From NCBI RefSeq assembly GCF_049341065.1, contig NZ_JBMPIX010000003.1:62001-126000 (forward strand): a DNA stretch of 64,000 nucleotides. Direction: 5' to 3'. This DNA is from Pacificoceanicola sp049341065 (lineage in GTDB: Bacteria > Pseudomonadota > Alphaproteobacteria > Rhodobacterales > Rhodobacteraceae). A model generated the notes under the pieces. That model saw only the letters and a program-made list of their open reading frames with translations, searched no databases and was not told the origin of the DNA. This document shows positions 17,098 through 25,406 of the stretch, in pieces. Position 1 is the first letter of the stretch. The number at the start of each line of letters is the position of its first letter. The position numbers and the translations under genes were made by a program.

Positions 17098-18339
17098 ATG
17101 CTGCGCCGTTTGCATAAAGAGCAACCTGAAACTTTCGCCTTCACGCCGGACAACCTGGCCTGGGCCGAGGCTCAGATGACGAAATACCCGGCAGGCCGTC
17201 AGGCCAGCGCGGTGATCCCGCTGCTGTGGCGGGCGCAAGAGCAAGAAGGCTGGCTGACACGCCCGGCCATCGAAGGCATCGCCGAGATGCTCGGCATGCC
17301 CTACATGCGGGTGCTGGAAGTGGCCTCGTTCTACTTTATGTTCCAGCTGCAACCTGTTGGGTCTGTTGCTCATATTCAGATTTGCGGGACGACCTCCTGC
17401 ATGATATGCGGCGCCGAGGACCTGATTGCCGTCTGCCGTGAAAAGATCGCCGACAAGGCGCATACGCTCAGCGCAGATGGCAAGTTTTCTTGGGAAGAGG
17501 TCGAGTGCCTTGGCGCTTGCACCAACGCGCCGATGGCCCAGATCGGCAAGGATTATTACGAAGACCTGACCGTGGACAAGCTTCGCGCACTTCTGGATGC
17601 GCTTGGCAAAGGCGAGGTGCCGCAAGTCGGCCCGCAAAACGGTCGTTTCGCCGCCGAGCCCAAGTCCGGGCTCACCTCGCTGACCGAATTCGTCAACGGC
17701 TCGATCAAGCTGAACGCCTCGGCGCAACTGGCGCAGGACATTGGCGACACGGTCAAGCGCATCGACGGCACCGAAGTGCCACTGCGCGCGCCCTGGGGCG
17801 ATGCCTCTGCCTTCACGACCACGGGCACGCCCGCCGAACAGCCCAAACCCGCCGCCAACAGCCCGGTCGACAAGACCGGCGTTGACAAGCGCGAGGCCGT
17901 CGCGACGCCCAAGGCCAAGCCCGAAACCAAGGCGAAAGGCGCTGAAACCGCTGCGAAACCGGCGAAATCCGGGGCTGCGGCCACGTCTAAGACCAAAGCA
18001 GCAGAGGCGGCGACAACCGTCCCTGACGCCGACGCACCCGACAGCCCCGGCACCAAGCCCGAAGCGCTGGACGGCCCGCGCGGTGGCCAGGCAGATGATC
18101 TCAAGCAAATCAAGGGAATAGGCCCGAAACTTGAGAAGCTTTGCAACAGCCTTGGCTTCTATCATTTTGACCAGATCGCATCTTGGTCCGAGGCGGAAGT
18201 CGCTTGGGTTGACGCCAATCTGGAAGGTTTCAAAGGCCGTGTGACGCGTGACACATGGGTGTCGCAGGCAAAAACGCTGGCGTCGGGCGGTGAAACCGAG
18301 TTTTCTAACCGTGTCAAGAAGGGGGATGTCTACGAATAG
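17098..18339 (+). CDS. nuoE: NADH-quinone oxidoreductase subunit E with C-terminal HhH extension
   Basis: Residues 1 to about 165 form the 24-kDa thioredoxin-like subunit that holds the [2Fe-2S] cluster N1a; ligands are in CGTTSCMICGAED and VECLGACTNAPMAQ. The total of 413 residues is more than twice the core length. Residues about 235-320 are a low-complexity Ala/Lys/Pro linker. The last 90 (from 18067) form a helix-hairpin-helix-like domain with LKQIKGIGPKLEKLCNSLG and a late FKGRVTRDTWVSQAK. The next gene carries a close copy of that domain. Confidence 0.95.
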   Translation: MLRRLHKEQPETFAFTPDNLAWAEAQMTKYPAGRQASAVIPLLWRAQEQEGWLTRPAIEGIAEMLGMPYMRVLEVASFYFMFQLQPVGSVAHIQICGTTSCMICGAEDLIAVCREKIADKAHTLSADGKFSWEEVECLGACTNAPMAQIGKDYYEDLTVDKLRALLDALGKGEVPQVGPQNGRFAAEPKSGLTSLTEFVNGSIKLNASAQLAQDIGDTVKRIDGTEVPLRAPWGDASAFTTTGTPAEQPKPAANSPVDKTGVDKREAVATPKAKPETKAKGAETAAKPAKSGAAATSKTKAAEAATTVPDADAPDSPGTKPEALDGPRGGQADDLKQIKGIGPKLEKLCNSLGFYHFDQIASWSEAEVAWVDANLEGFKGRVTRDTWVSQAKTLASGGETEFSNRVKKGDVYE

Positions 18340-18371
18340 GGACATCCGGGATACGGATAGGGAGTGATCAG

Positions 18372-19295
18372 ATGAACGAAAATACTGAGACCTGTGCAAT
18401 GAAATGTTGGGGCGCGGCGGCTGTTTTTGGGCTGCTGGTGTTGGTCCTCAACCTTTCGTCGTCAATGGCATCGGCGGTCTTGTTGGGGCTTTTGGTCTTT
18501 GGATTTCTGGGATTGCTCTTCAACTGGCTGTTCTGTGCGCCTGTGCCGAAAGCCGGTCAGGCGAGCAGCCGTATGAGTTCTGCCACCAGCGCCGCTGCCA
18601 CAACCGGCGCAGCCGCGGCCGTTGCGGCAAGCACGGCCAGCGCCGCCAACAAGCCGACGGCCTCTGCGCCGGAAGCTAAGGCAGCACCAAAGGCCGAAAC
18701 CGCAGGCGCGGCGCAACCCGAAGCGGAAGCGGCGCCAAAACCAGATACTCCTGTCGAGGACAGCGCCCCCGCACCGGAAAAAGACGCGGCGCCGAAATCA
18801 GAGGCTTCTGCAAGTGCGGAGTCAGGTACCTTGGTCAAGCCGTCGAAACAATTGGCGGGGCAGGCTGAGTTGGCGGAACGCAAGGGCAGCTGGAAGTACG
18901 AAGGCGGCTCGACAAAGGCGAAGACCGCAGGCGACCCGCCTGCGTCCGGTGCCGATCAGGACAATGTCGACCGCGATGGCGATGGCGTGGTCGAGGGCAC
19001 GAACGAAGGCTCCAAGCCGCAGATGCTGGACGGCCCGCGCGACGGCGGTGCGGACAATCTGAAAGAAATCAAAGGCATCGGCCCCAAGCTTGAAACGGTC
19101 TGCAACAGTCTTGGGGTTTACCACTTTGACCAGATCGCCGCCTGGACCGCGGATGAACTGGCTTGGGTGGATTCGAACCTTGTGGGCTTTAAAGGCCGGG
19201 CAACCCGGGATGACTGGGTTGGTCAGGCCAAGATCCTTGCAGCGGGCGGCGAGACGGAATTTTCGCAGCGCGTTGAAGAGGGCAAGGTCTACTAA
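18372..19295 (+). CDS. Membrane-anchored protein with a NuoE-like C-terminal HhH domain
   Basis: 307 residues in three parts. Residues 12-58 contain two closely spaced hydrophobic segments that anchor it in the membrane. Residues about 65-215 are a disordered Ala/Pro/Lys/Glu-rich region that includes a DQDNVDRDGDGVVEG acidic stretch. The last 90 residues (from 19025) are a helix-hairpin-helix-like domain, roughly three quarters identical by eye to the NuoE C-terminus. Related GIGPKL...FKGR domains occur in other alphaproteobacterial proteins, including extended ribosomal protein L21. It lies 32 bases after nuoE. An assembly or tethering role is inference. Confidence 0.78.
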   Translation: MNENTETCAMKCWGAAAVFGLLVLVLNLSSSMASAVLLGLLVFGFLGLLFNWLFCAPVPKAGQASSRMSSATSAAATTGAAAAVAASTASAANKPTASAPEAKAAPKAETAGAAQPEAEAAPKPDTPVEDSAPAPEKDAAPKSEASASAESGTLVKPSKQLAGQAELAERKGSWKYEGGSTKAKTAGDPPASGADQDNVDRDGDGVVEGTNEGSKPQMLDGPRDGGADNLKEIKGIGPKLETVCNSLGVYHFDQIAAWTADELAWVDSNLVGFKGRATRDDWVGQAKILAAGGETEFSQRVEEGKVY

Positions 19296-19424
19296 GACCT
19301 GCGACGACATCGGGCCTTGCACGCCGAAATCCGGTGTGCGAGGCCTTGCACAGCGACGTCTGGGAGGAACGGCGCCCTGAAGGACGCGGATTGGCCGTGT
19401 TTCAACAGATATGGATACGATAAC

Positions 19425-20189
19425 GTGACCTTGACGACCTCCAACTTCCCGATGATGCCGAACTTCGGTCCGGTGATTGATCTCTGGGCCAAGCAGGCCG
19501 AGATGATGATCGATATGAATTACTTCATGACGCAGGCTGCATTCGATCTGCCTCTGAGCGTTGCACAGTCGCTGCAGTCGCGTACTGCTGTCCCAGCGCC
19601 CAAAGCGGCTGTGACAACAGCGGCCAAGCCTGCTGAAGCGCCTGCGAAAAAGGCGAAGGCTGCAGCGAAAAAGCCCGCCAAAGCCGTTGCCTCCAAAGCC
19701 AAGCCGGTTGAGGCGAAGAAAGCCGCTCCGGCCGCAAAGCCTGTTGAGGCGAAGGCCGCTCCGGCTCCGGCCGCCAAGCCTGTTGAGGCGAAGGCCGCCC
19801 TGGCTCCGGCCGCCAAGCCTGTTGAGTCGAAGGCCGCTCCGGCTCTGGCCGCCAAGCCGGTTGAGGCGAAGGCCGCTTCGGCTCCGGTCGCCAAGCCTGT
19901 TGAGGCGAAGGCCGCTCCGGCTCCGGCCGGCAAGCCTGTTGAGGCGAAGGCCGCTCCGGCTCCGGCCGCCAAGCCGGTTGAGGCGAAGGCCGCTCCGGCT
20001 CCGGCCGCAAAGCCTGTTGAGGCGAAGGCTGCTCCGGCGACAACACCGGCCCCGGCTGCGAAACCCAAGACCACTGCTGCAAGCGCCTCTGCGTCCAAGA
20101 CCGCCACGGCAAAACCGCGCGGCCGCAAAGCAGTGAAAACGAAGACAAAGCCGGCCAATGGCGTAGACAAAACCGCCGTCAAAGGGTAA
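19425..20189 (+). CDS. Phasin-like N-terminus with Lys/Ala/Pro repeat tail
   Basis: About 254 residues from GTG 19425; ATG 19452 or a start further upstream are possible, since no strong ribosome-binding site decides. The first 45 residues (FGPVIDLWAKQAEMMIDMNY) look like the amphipathic helix of a short phasin-type domain. The rest is basic low-complexity sequence, with nine copies of a KPVEAK-ending unit, seven of them exact 13-residue periods, then a Lys/Arg-rich end (TAKPRGRKAVKTKTK). Tails like this resemble those of PhaF, AlgP and histone H1-like proteins and may bind nucleic acid. It lies inside the nuo cluster. Confidence 0.65.
   Translation: MTLTTSNFPMMPNFGPVIDLWAKQAEMMIDMNYFMTQAAFDLPLSVAQSLQSRTAVPAPKAAVTTAAKPAEAPAKKAKAAAKKPAKAVASKAKPVEAKKAAPAAKPVEAKAAPAPAAKPVEAKAALAPAAKPVESKAAPALAAKPVEAKAASAPVAKPVEAKAAPAPAGKPVEAKAAPAPAAKPVEAKAAPAPAAKPVEAKAAPATTPAPAAKPKTTAASASASKTATAKPRGRKAVKTKTKPANGVDKTAVKG
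19701..20027 (+). repeat. Imperfect 39-bp tandem repeat inside the phasin-like gene
   Basis: The period is 39 bases and encodes AAPAPAAKPVEAK with single-residue variants (ALAPAA, PALAA, SAPVA, PAPAG). Seven consecutive full units follow two shorter ones. The high nucleotide identity between units suggests recent expansion and likely copy-number variation between strains. Confidence 0.85.
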
Positions 20190-20198
20190 CGGGCAGGG

Positions 20199-20417
20199 GT
20201 GATGACACAGGCGAAACCGGACCAAGGCAAGACCGGGCGCAAGATTGCGCTGGTGATCGCAGGAACCGGTGTCGCCTGGATCATCGTCAACGCACTTGGC
20301 GCCGCGATGGGCTGGACCTCAAGAACACTGGCCTTGTTCGATCTCGCGGCGCTTGCCGCCTTCGGCTGGGCGATCTGGATGATTTACGGACTCTGGCGTG
20401 CGCGCCAGGAGAAATAG
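20199..20417 (+). CDS. DUF5337-type small membrane protein
   Basis: 72 residues with two transmembrane segments (about 18-38 and 44-66) after a polar lysine-rich N-terminus, ending LWRARQEK. It resembles the small protein annotated DUF5337 upstream of nuoF in Rhodobacteraceae. The start is GTG 20199 or the adjacent ATG 20202. It lies between the phasin-like gene and nuoF, with nine bases to nuoF. Its function is unknown. Confidence 0.72.
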   Translation: MMTQAKPDQGKTGRKIALVIAGTGVAWIIVNALGAAMGWTSRTLALFDLAALAAFGWAIWMIYGLWRARQEK

Positions 20418-20426
20418 GACAAGAGC

Positions 20427-21725
20427 ATGCTGCAGGATCAGGACCGCATCTTTACCAACATCTACGGGATGCATGACCGCACTTTGGCTGGCGCGCAGAA
20501 GCGTGGTCATTGGGATGGCACCGCCAAGATCATCCAGAACGGGCGCGACTGGATTATTGACCAGATGAAGGCGTCAGGGCTGCGTGGCCGCGGTGGCGCG
20601 GGTTTCCCGACCGGTCTAAAATGGTCCTTCATGCCGAAAGAAAGCGATGGCCGCCCGGCTTATCTGGTGATCAACGCCGACGAATCCGAGCCGGGCACCT
20701 GCAAAGACCGCGAGATCATGCGTCACGATCCGCACACGCTGATCGAAGGGGCGCTGATCGCCTCGTTTGCGATGCAGGCACATGCCTGCTACATCTACAT
20801 TCGTGGCGAATACATCCGCGAAAAAGAGGCGCTGCAAGCCGCGATTGACGAAGCTTATGATGCCGGTCTTCTGGGCAAGAACGCTGCCAAGTCCGGCTGG
20901 GATTTTGATCTGTACCTGCACCACGGCGCCGGCGCCTATATCTGCGGCGAAGAAACCGCGCTGCTGGAAAGCCTCGAAGGCAAAAAGGGCATGCCCCGGA
21001 TGAAGCCGCCGTTCCCGGCTGGCTCGGGTCTTTATGGCTGCCCGACCACCGTGAACAATGTTGAATCAATCGCGGTTGTCCCGACGATCCTGCGTCGCGG
21101 CCCGGAGTGGTTTGCCAGCTTTGGCCGTCCGAACAACGCCGGGACCAAGCTTTTCGCCATCAGCGGCCACGTGAACACCCCCTGCGTCGTCGAAGAGGCG
21201 ATGTCGATCACCTTTGAAGAGCTGATCGAAAAGCATTGCGGCGGCATTCGCGGTGGCTGGGACAACCTCAAGGCGGTGATCCCCGGCGGCTCGTCCGTTC
21301 CGTGTGTGCGCGGCGAAAAGATGCGCGATGCGGTGATGGATTTCGATTATCTGCGCGGTGAACTGGGCTCGGGCCTTGGCACGGCGGCGGTGATCGTGAT
21401 GGATCAGTCGACCGACATCATCAAGGCGATCTGGCGTCTTGCGAAGTTCTACAAGCACGAAAGCTGCGGCCAGTGCACGCCGTGCCGCGAAGGCACCGGC
21501 TGGATGATGCGCGTCATGGACCGTCTGGTCAAAGGCGAGGCCGACCCCGAAGAGATCGACATGCTCTGGGACGTGACCAAGCAGGTCGAAGGCCACACGA
21601 TCTGTGCGCTTGGCGATGCGGCGGCCTGGCCGATTCAGGGCCTGATCCGCAATTTCCGCGACGAGATCGAAGATCGGATAAAGGCGCAGAAAACCGGCAA
21701 GATCAGCGCCGTCGCGGCTGAATAA
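20427..21725 (+). CDS. nuoF: NADH-quinone oxidoreductase subunit F
   Basis: The 51-kDa subunit binds NADH and FMN and holds cluster N3. The 432 residues carry the glycine-rich nucleotide and flavin loop GLRGRGGAGFPTGLKWSF, the second glycine-rich stretch HHGAGAYICGEETALLES, and the [4Fe-4S] ligands in ESCGQCTPCREGTGW plus the late Cys in HTICALGDAAAW. ACAAGAGC precedes ATG 20427. A strong intrinsic terminator follows 28 bases after its stop. Confidence 0.96.
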   Translation: MLQDQDRIFTNIYGMHDRTLAGAQKRGHWDGTAKIIQNGRDWIIDQMKASGLRGRGGAGFPTGLKWSFMPKESDGRPAYLVINADESEPGTCKDREIMRHDPHTLIEGALIASFAMQAHACYIYIRGEYIREKEALQAAIDEAYDAGLLGKNAAKSGWDFDLYLHHGAGAYICGEETALLESLEGKKGMPRMKPPFPAGSGLYGCPTTVNNVESIAVVPTILRRGPEWFASFGRPNNAGTKLFAISGHVNTPCVVEEAMSITFEELIEKHCGGIRGGWDNLKAVIPGGSSVPCVRGEKMRDAVMDFDYLRGELGSGLGTAAVIVMDQSTDIIKAIWRLAKFYKHESCGQCTPCREGTGWMMRVMDRLVKGEADPEEIDMLWDVTKQVEGHTICALGDAAAWPIQGLIRNFRDEIEDRIKAQKTGKISAVAAE

Positions 21726-21752
21726 CCCGGCCTCTTGGTGTAAATTGATATC

Positions 21753-21781
21753 AGCCCCGGCATTGCTGCCGGGGCTTTTTT
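21753..21781 (+). terminator. Intrinsic terminator inside the nuo cluster, after nuoF
   Basis: AGCCCCGG (21753-21760) pairs with CCGGGGCT (21769-21776) around an 8-base loop, followed by a run of T to 21781. This canonical rho-independent signal should stop or attenuate transcription from the nuoA side. Confidence 0.85.
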
Positions 21782-21889
21782 GAAATCACCACCACCTGAA
21801 ACGCTTGGGGCGCGTGAGGCCCCGGCTTGACCATTTTCGGCGCAGCGGCGAGACTGCGCAAAACTTGATGACCCATGGGGAAAGATCGT

Positions 21890-22246
21890 ATGCGTATTGT
21901 CCGCCTTATCGTGATTACAGGGCTTGTCCTGTCGACAGCCGCCTGTAGCGGCGGGTTGGGTAATCGGTTCGGTTTTGGCAAGGACAAGGAGTTCTTTGAC
22001 GGCCAGCGGTATCAGGGGAGCGCCAAATCCGATCGCAGTGATCGCCATCAATTCGTCGCCTCTGTGCGGCCGGTGTCGGCCTCGTTCGACGGCGCAATCG
22101 AGGCGGCGCGTTACGAGGGTGTGAAGCACTGCATCAAGTATTTCGGCACCTCGGACATCATATGGTCGGTCGGTCCCGATACGCCGCGCGACACGCTGGT
22201 GATCGAGAAGGATACGCTGAGCTTTGCCGGAACCTGCGAAGAGTGA
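21890..22246 (+). CDS. Small lipoprotein, unknown function
   Basis: 118 residues. MRIVRLIVITGLVLSTAACS ends in a lipobox-like TAAC, so it should be a lipidated periplasmic protein. The mature part is basic in its first half (RFGFGKDKEFFDGQRY) and ends DTLSFAGTCEE with a second cysteine. GGGGAAAGATCGT precedes ATG 21890; an in-frame ATG at 21875 is less likely. It sits behind the post-nuoF terminator, so it may start a second transcription unit. Confidence 0.72.
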   Translation: MRIVRLIVITGLVLSTAACSGGLGNRFGFGKDKEFFDGQRYQGSAKSDRSDRHQFVASVRPVSASFDGAIEAARYEGVKHCIKYFGTSDIIWSVGPDTPRDTLVIEKDTLSFAGTCEE

Positions 22247-22289
22247 CGCAGCCGGTTTTTCGCTGAAAATTGCCGAAATACAAAGGCTT

Positions 22290-22320
22290 GGGGTGGCTGC
22301 TATTGCATAACAGCCGCCCC
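22290..22320. repeat. Hairpin without T-tract between two small nuo-cluster genes
   Basis: GGGGTGGCTG and CAGCCGCCCC pair over ten positions (one G-T wobble) around an 11-base loop. No T-run follows, so it may be an mRNA-stabilising or processing structure, not a terminator. Confidence 0.45.
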
Positions 22321-22364
22321 ATCTCACATCTGAGACAAAAGTTATACAAAACGGAGGCGAATAT

Positions 22365-22772
22365 ATGCGCCTGATTCCCAGTCTTGTGGCCTGTCTTACG
22401 GTTTGTGCCGCGCTTGTTGCCACGCCGCTGGCGGCCAAACCGCCGCTGAGCCAGGTGGATGAGATCGACAATGGCCTGATGGCGATCGCCATCGCCGACG
22501 AGATTCGAAACCAGTGCGACGACATCAGCGCGCGCATGATCCGGGCGCTGGCGACGATCAGCGCATTGAAATCGCGCGCCAAGGCGCTTGGCTATACCGA
22601 AGAGGAAATCGAGGACTACGTGACCTCGAAAGCCGAAAAGAAGCGGATGCGGGTCAAGGCCACGTCATTTCTGGCGTCCCAAGGGGTGGATGCCGCCAAC
22701 ACGGCGCAGCTCTGCGCCTTTGGACAGGTACAAATCGCCAAATCAACCGCCATCGGCGTGCTTTTGCGATAG
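22365..22772 (+). CDS. DUF5333-type secreted protein
   Basis: 135 residues with a signal peptide (MRLIPSLVACLTVCAALVATPLAA). The mature region, starting KPPLSQVDEIDNGLMAIAIA, is helical with two cysteines (NQCDDISAR and AQLCAFGQ) that could form a disulfide. It resembles the DUF5333 family found beside nuoG in Rhodobacteraceae. GGAGGCGA lies seven bases before ATG 22365. A gap of 207 bases separates it from nuoG; that gap could hold a promoter, but I found no convincing -35/-10 pair in it. Confidence 0.72.
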   Translation: MRLIPSLVACLTVCAALVATPLAAKPPLSQVDEIDNGLMAIAIADEIRNQCDDISARMIRALATISALKSRAKALGYTEEEIEDYVTSKAEKKRMRVKATSFLASQGVDAANTAQLCAFGQVQIAKSTAIGVLLR

Positions 22773-22979
22773 ATCGCGCGGCGTGGAGCGGGCGGCTTTG
22801 AGGATAACACATTTTCCAATTTGCATATAAAGCCCCGCACCGCGTCGATTTTTCTTGGCTTTCTGAGTGATAACGGCTGGTGTCTTGCGTCCAGCCGCGT
22901 TAGAACGCGCCCGACCACGGCCCTATCGCCGAAGCGCTGATTGGGGCTGTGCCTGCCATGGCAACTGAAGGGCTCGGGC

Positions 22980-24998
22980 ATGTCCGATTTGCGCAAGATC
23001 ATCATCGACGGCAATGAGCTGGAAGTGGATGGGGCTATGACCCTTATCCAAGCCTGCGAACAAGCCGGGGTTGAAGTACCACGTTTCTGTTATCACGAAC
23101 GGCTGTCCATCGCGGGCAACTGCCGGATGTGCCTTGTTGAGGTCGTCGGCGGACCGCCGAAACCTGCGGCCTCTTGTGCCATGCAGGTGCGCGATCTGCG
23201 TCCGGGGCCGGAAGGGCAACCTCCGGTGGTGAAAACTAACTCTCCCATGGTCAAGAAGGCCCGCGAGGGGGTGATGGAGTTTCTCCTTATCAACCACCCG
23301 CTGGATTGCCCGATCTGTGACCAGGGTGGCGAATGCGACCTGCAGGATCAGGCCATGGCCTACGGCGTGGATTTCTCTCGCTTCCGCGAGGCCAAGCGCG
23401 CGACCGACGATCTGGACCTTGGTCCGCTGGTCGAAACCCATATGACGCGCTGCATTTCCTGCACCCGCTGCGTCCGCTTCACCACCGAGGTCGCCGGGAT
23501 CACCCAGATGGGCCAGACCGGGCGCGGCGAAGATGCCGAGATCACCTCGTATCTGGGGCAAACCCTTGATTCGAACATGCAGGGCAACATCATCGACCTG
23601 TGCCCGGTGGGCGCGCTGGTGTCGAAGCCCTATGCCTTCACCGCCCGCCCGTGGGAGCTGACCAAGACCGAATCCATCGACGTGATGGACGCGCTTGGCT
23701 CGAACATCCGGGTTGATACCAAGGGCCGCGAAGTCATGCGCTTCCTGCCGCGCAACCATGACGGCGTGAACGAAGAGTGGATTTCCGACAAGACGCGTTT
23801 CGTCTGGGATGGCCTGCGTCGTCAGCGTCTGGACAAGCCCTACGTTCGTGAGAACGGCAAGCTGCGTCCGGCAACCTGGCCCGAAGCTCTGACCAAGGCC
23901 GCCGAAGCGATCAAGGGCGCCAAGGCGCTTGCCGGTGTGGTTGGCGATCTGGCGCCGGTCGAGGCGATCTTTGGCCTCAAGCAGTTGATCGAAGGGCAGG
24001 GCGGCGTTGTCGAATCCCGCACTGACGGGGCGAAACTGCCTGCCGGCAACCGCAGCGCCTATGTTGGCACTGCTGCCATCGAAGATATCGACTCGGCCGA
24101 GATGATCCTTCTGATCGGCACCAATCCGCGAGAAGAATCCCCGGTGCTGAACGCGCGCATCCGCAAAGCCTGGGCGCGCGGCGCCAAGGTGGCCCGGATC
24201 GGCGCACCCGTGGATCTGACCTATGACGTGATCGAGCTTGGCACCGGGCGTGCGGCGCTTGATTGGGTGGCCAAGCAGGACCATTCCGACAAGGAAGGCG
24301 TCAAAGGCGTGATGATCGTTGGCCAGGGCGCACTGACCGAGGCCGATGGCGCCGCCGTGCTGGGCACCGCGATGCAAGCCGCCGAGGCTGGCCATTCCAA
24401 GTTCATGGTGTTGCACACCGCCGCCGCCCGCGTGGGTGCGCTGGATGTGGGGGCGGTCAATGAGCGCGGCATGGACGCGGTCAATGAGGCTGATGTCATC
24501 TACAATCTTGGTGCGGACGAGATCGAAATCGGCGAGGGCGCCTTTGTGATCTATCAGGGCAGCCACGGTGATCGCGGCGCGCACCGCGCGGACGTAATTC
24601 TCCCGGGGGCCGCCTATACCGAAGAACAGGGCCTGTTCGTGAACACCGAAGGGCGTCCGCAATTGGCGCTGCGGGCGGGCTTTGCCCCCGGCGAGGCCAA
24701 GGAAAACTGGGCGATCCTGCGCGCGCTGAGCGCCGAGGTCGGTGCAACCCTGCCTTGGGACAGCCTTGCGCAATTGCGCAAGGCACTGGTCGAGGCCGTG
24801 CCGCATCTGGCGCAGATCGACGAGGTTCCCGAGAATACCTGGCAGGCCGAGCCTGCGGGTAAACTGGGCGACGCCGATTTCCGCTATGCGATCAAGGATT
24901 TCTACCTGACCAACCCGATCGCCCGTGCCTCGGAACTGATGGCCGAACTCAGCCGCGGCGCCAAGGCCCGTGCTGAGGCCCCCATCGCGGCAGAGTGA
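22980..24998 (+). CDS. nuoG: NADH-quinone oxidoreductase subunit G
   Basis: The 75-kDa peripheral-arm subunit (672 residues) that carries clusters N1b, N4 and N5. Visible ligands are CYHERLSIAGNCRMC for the N-terminal [2Fe-2S], CPICDQGGECDLQD for the His/Cys cluster region, and MTRCISCTRCVRF with a later DLCPVGAL for the [4Fe-4S]. The C-terminal half is the inactive molybdopterin-oxidoreductase-like domain. The start MSDLRKIIIDGNELEV at 22980 follows an AAGGGCTCGGGC; the 13 upstream codons lack conservation. It overlaps the next gene by GTGA. Confidence 0.95.
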   Translation: MSDLRKIIIDGNELEVDGAMTLIQACEQAGVEVPRFCYHERLSIAGNCRMCLVEVVGGPPKPAASCAMQVRDLRPGPEGQPPVVKTNSPMVKKAREGVMEFLLINHPLDCPICDQGGECDLQDQAMAYGVDFSRFREAKRATDDLDLGPLVETHMTRCISCTRCVRFTTEVAGITQMGQTGRGEDAEITSYLGQTLDSNMQGNIIDLCPVGALVSKPYAFTARPWELTKTESIDVMDALGSNIRVDTKGREVMRFLPRNHDGVNEEWISDKTRFVWDGLRRQRLDKPYVRENGKLRPATWPEALTKAAEAIKGAKALAGVVGDLAPVEAIFGLKQLIEGQGGVVESRTDGAKLPAGNRSAYVGTAAIEDIDSAEMILLIGTNPREESPVLNARIRKAWARGAKVARIGAPVDLTYDVIELGTGRAALDWVAKQDHSDKEGVKGVMIVGQGALTEADGAAVLGTAMQAAEAGHSKFMVLHTAAARVGALDVGAVNERGMDAVNEADVIYNLGADEIEIGEGAFVIYQGSHGDRGAHRADVILPGAAYTEEQGLFVNTEGRPQLALRAGFAPGEAKENWAILRALSAEVGATLPWDSLAQLRKALVEAVPHLAQIDEVPENTWQAEPAGKLGDADFRYAIKDFYLTNPIARASELMAELSRGAKARAEAPIAAE

Positions 24999-25399
24999 TC
25001 TTGCGGGGCGGGGCCTTCATAACGCTCAGCGCACTGGCTCTGGCCAGTGGCCTCTCGGCCTGCACGCCAAGCGAGGATCAGCGCCCCTTTGCGCCGATCT
25101 ACGAAGGAATCGAGACTCGTCTGCTGGACGGGGATCTTGTTCAATTCGATGTGAAAATGCGCGGCGCCCGTCAAAACGCGGACGTTGCCGACTATGCCGA
25201 ATGCGCAGCCGCGCAATACGCGTTGATCCGGGGTTACGGGTTTGCGCGTCATTTGCGCACAAATGTATACGAAGAGGGTGGCCTCTGGCGCGGAGATGCG
25301 GTTTACACCATCTCGGCGGCGCTGCCCCGCGGGCTCAAGACCATCGACGCAGAAGTTGTGGCGCTGGCCTGTGCCGAAAACGGAATACCGATGGTGTGA
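24995..25399 (+). CDS. Small lipoprotein between nuoG and nuoH
   Basis: 134 residues from GTG 24995, coupled to nuoG by a 4-base overlap. The N-terminus ITLSALALASGLSACTPSE is a lipoprotein signal with the lipobox LSAC. The mature part has paired cysteines (YAECAAAQYA and VALACAENG) and alternating strands and helices. It is probably anchored in a membrane on the periplasmic side. I know no function. It ends seven bases before nuoH. Confidence 0.75.
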   Translation: MILRGGAFITLSALALASGLSACTPSEDQRPFAPIYEGIETRLLDGDLVQFDVKMRGARQNADVADYAECAAAQYALIRGYGFARHLRTNVYEEGGLWRGDAVYTISAALPRGLKTIDAEVVALACAENGIPMV

Positions 25400-25406
25400 G
25401 GATCTG

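Noticed and set aside
19520..20290. Long minus-strand frames across the repeat region
   Set aside because: They are mirror frames of a repetitive GC-rich gene (Ala/Gly or Arg/Pro/Gln strings), a usual artefact of 39-bp repeats.
22773..22979. A nuoG promoter in the 207-base gap
   Set aside because: TATAAA at about 22826 is attractive, but no -35 element lies at 16-18 bases; not called.
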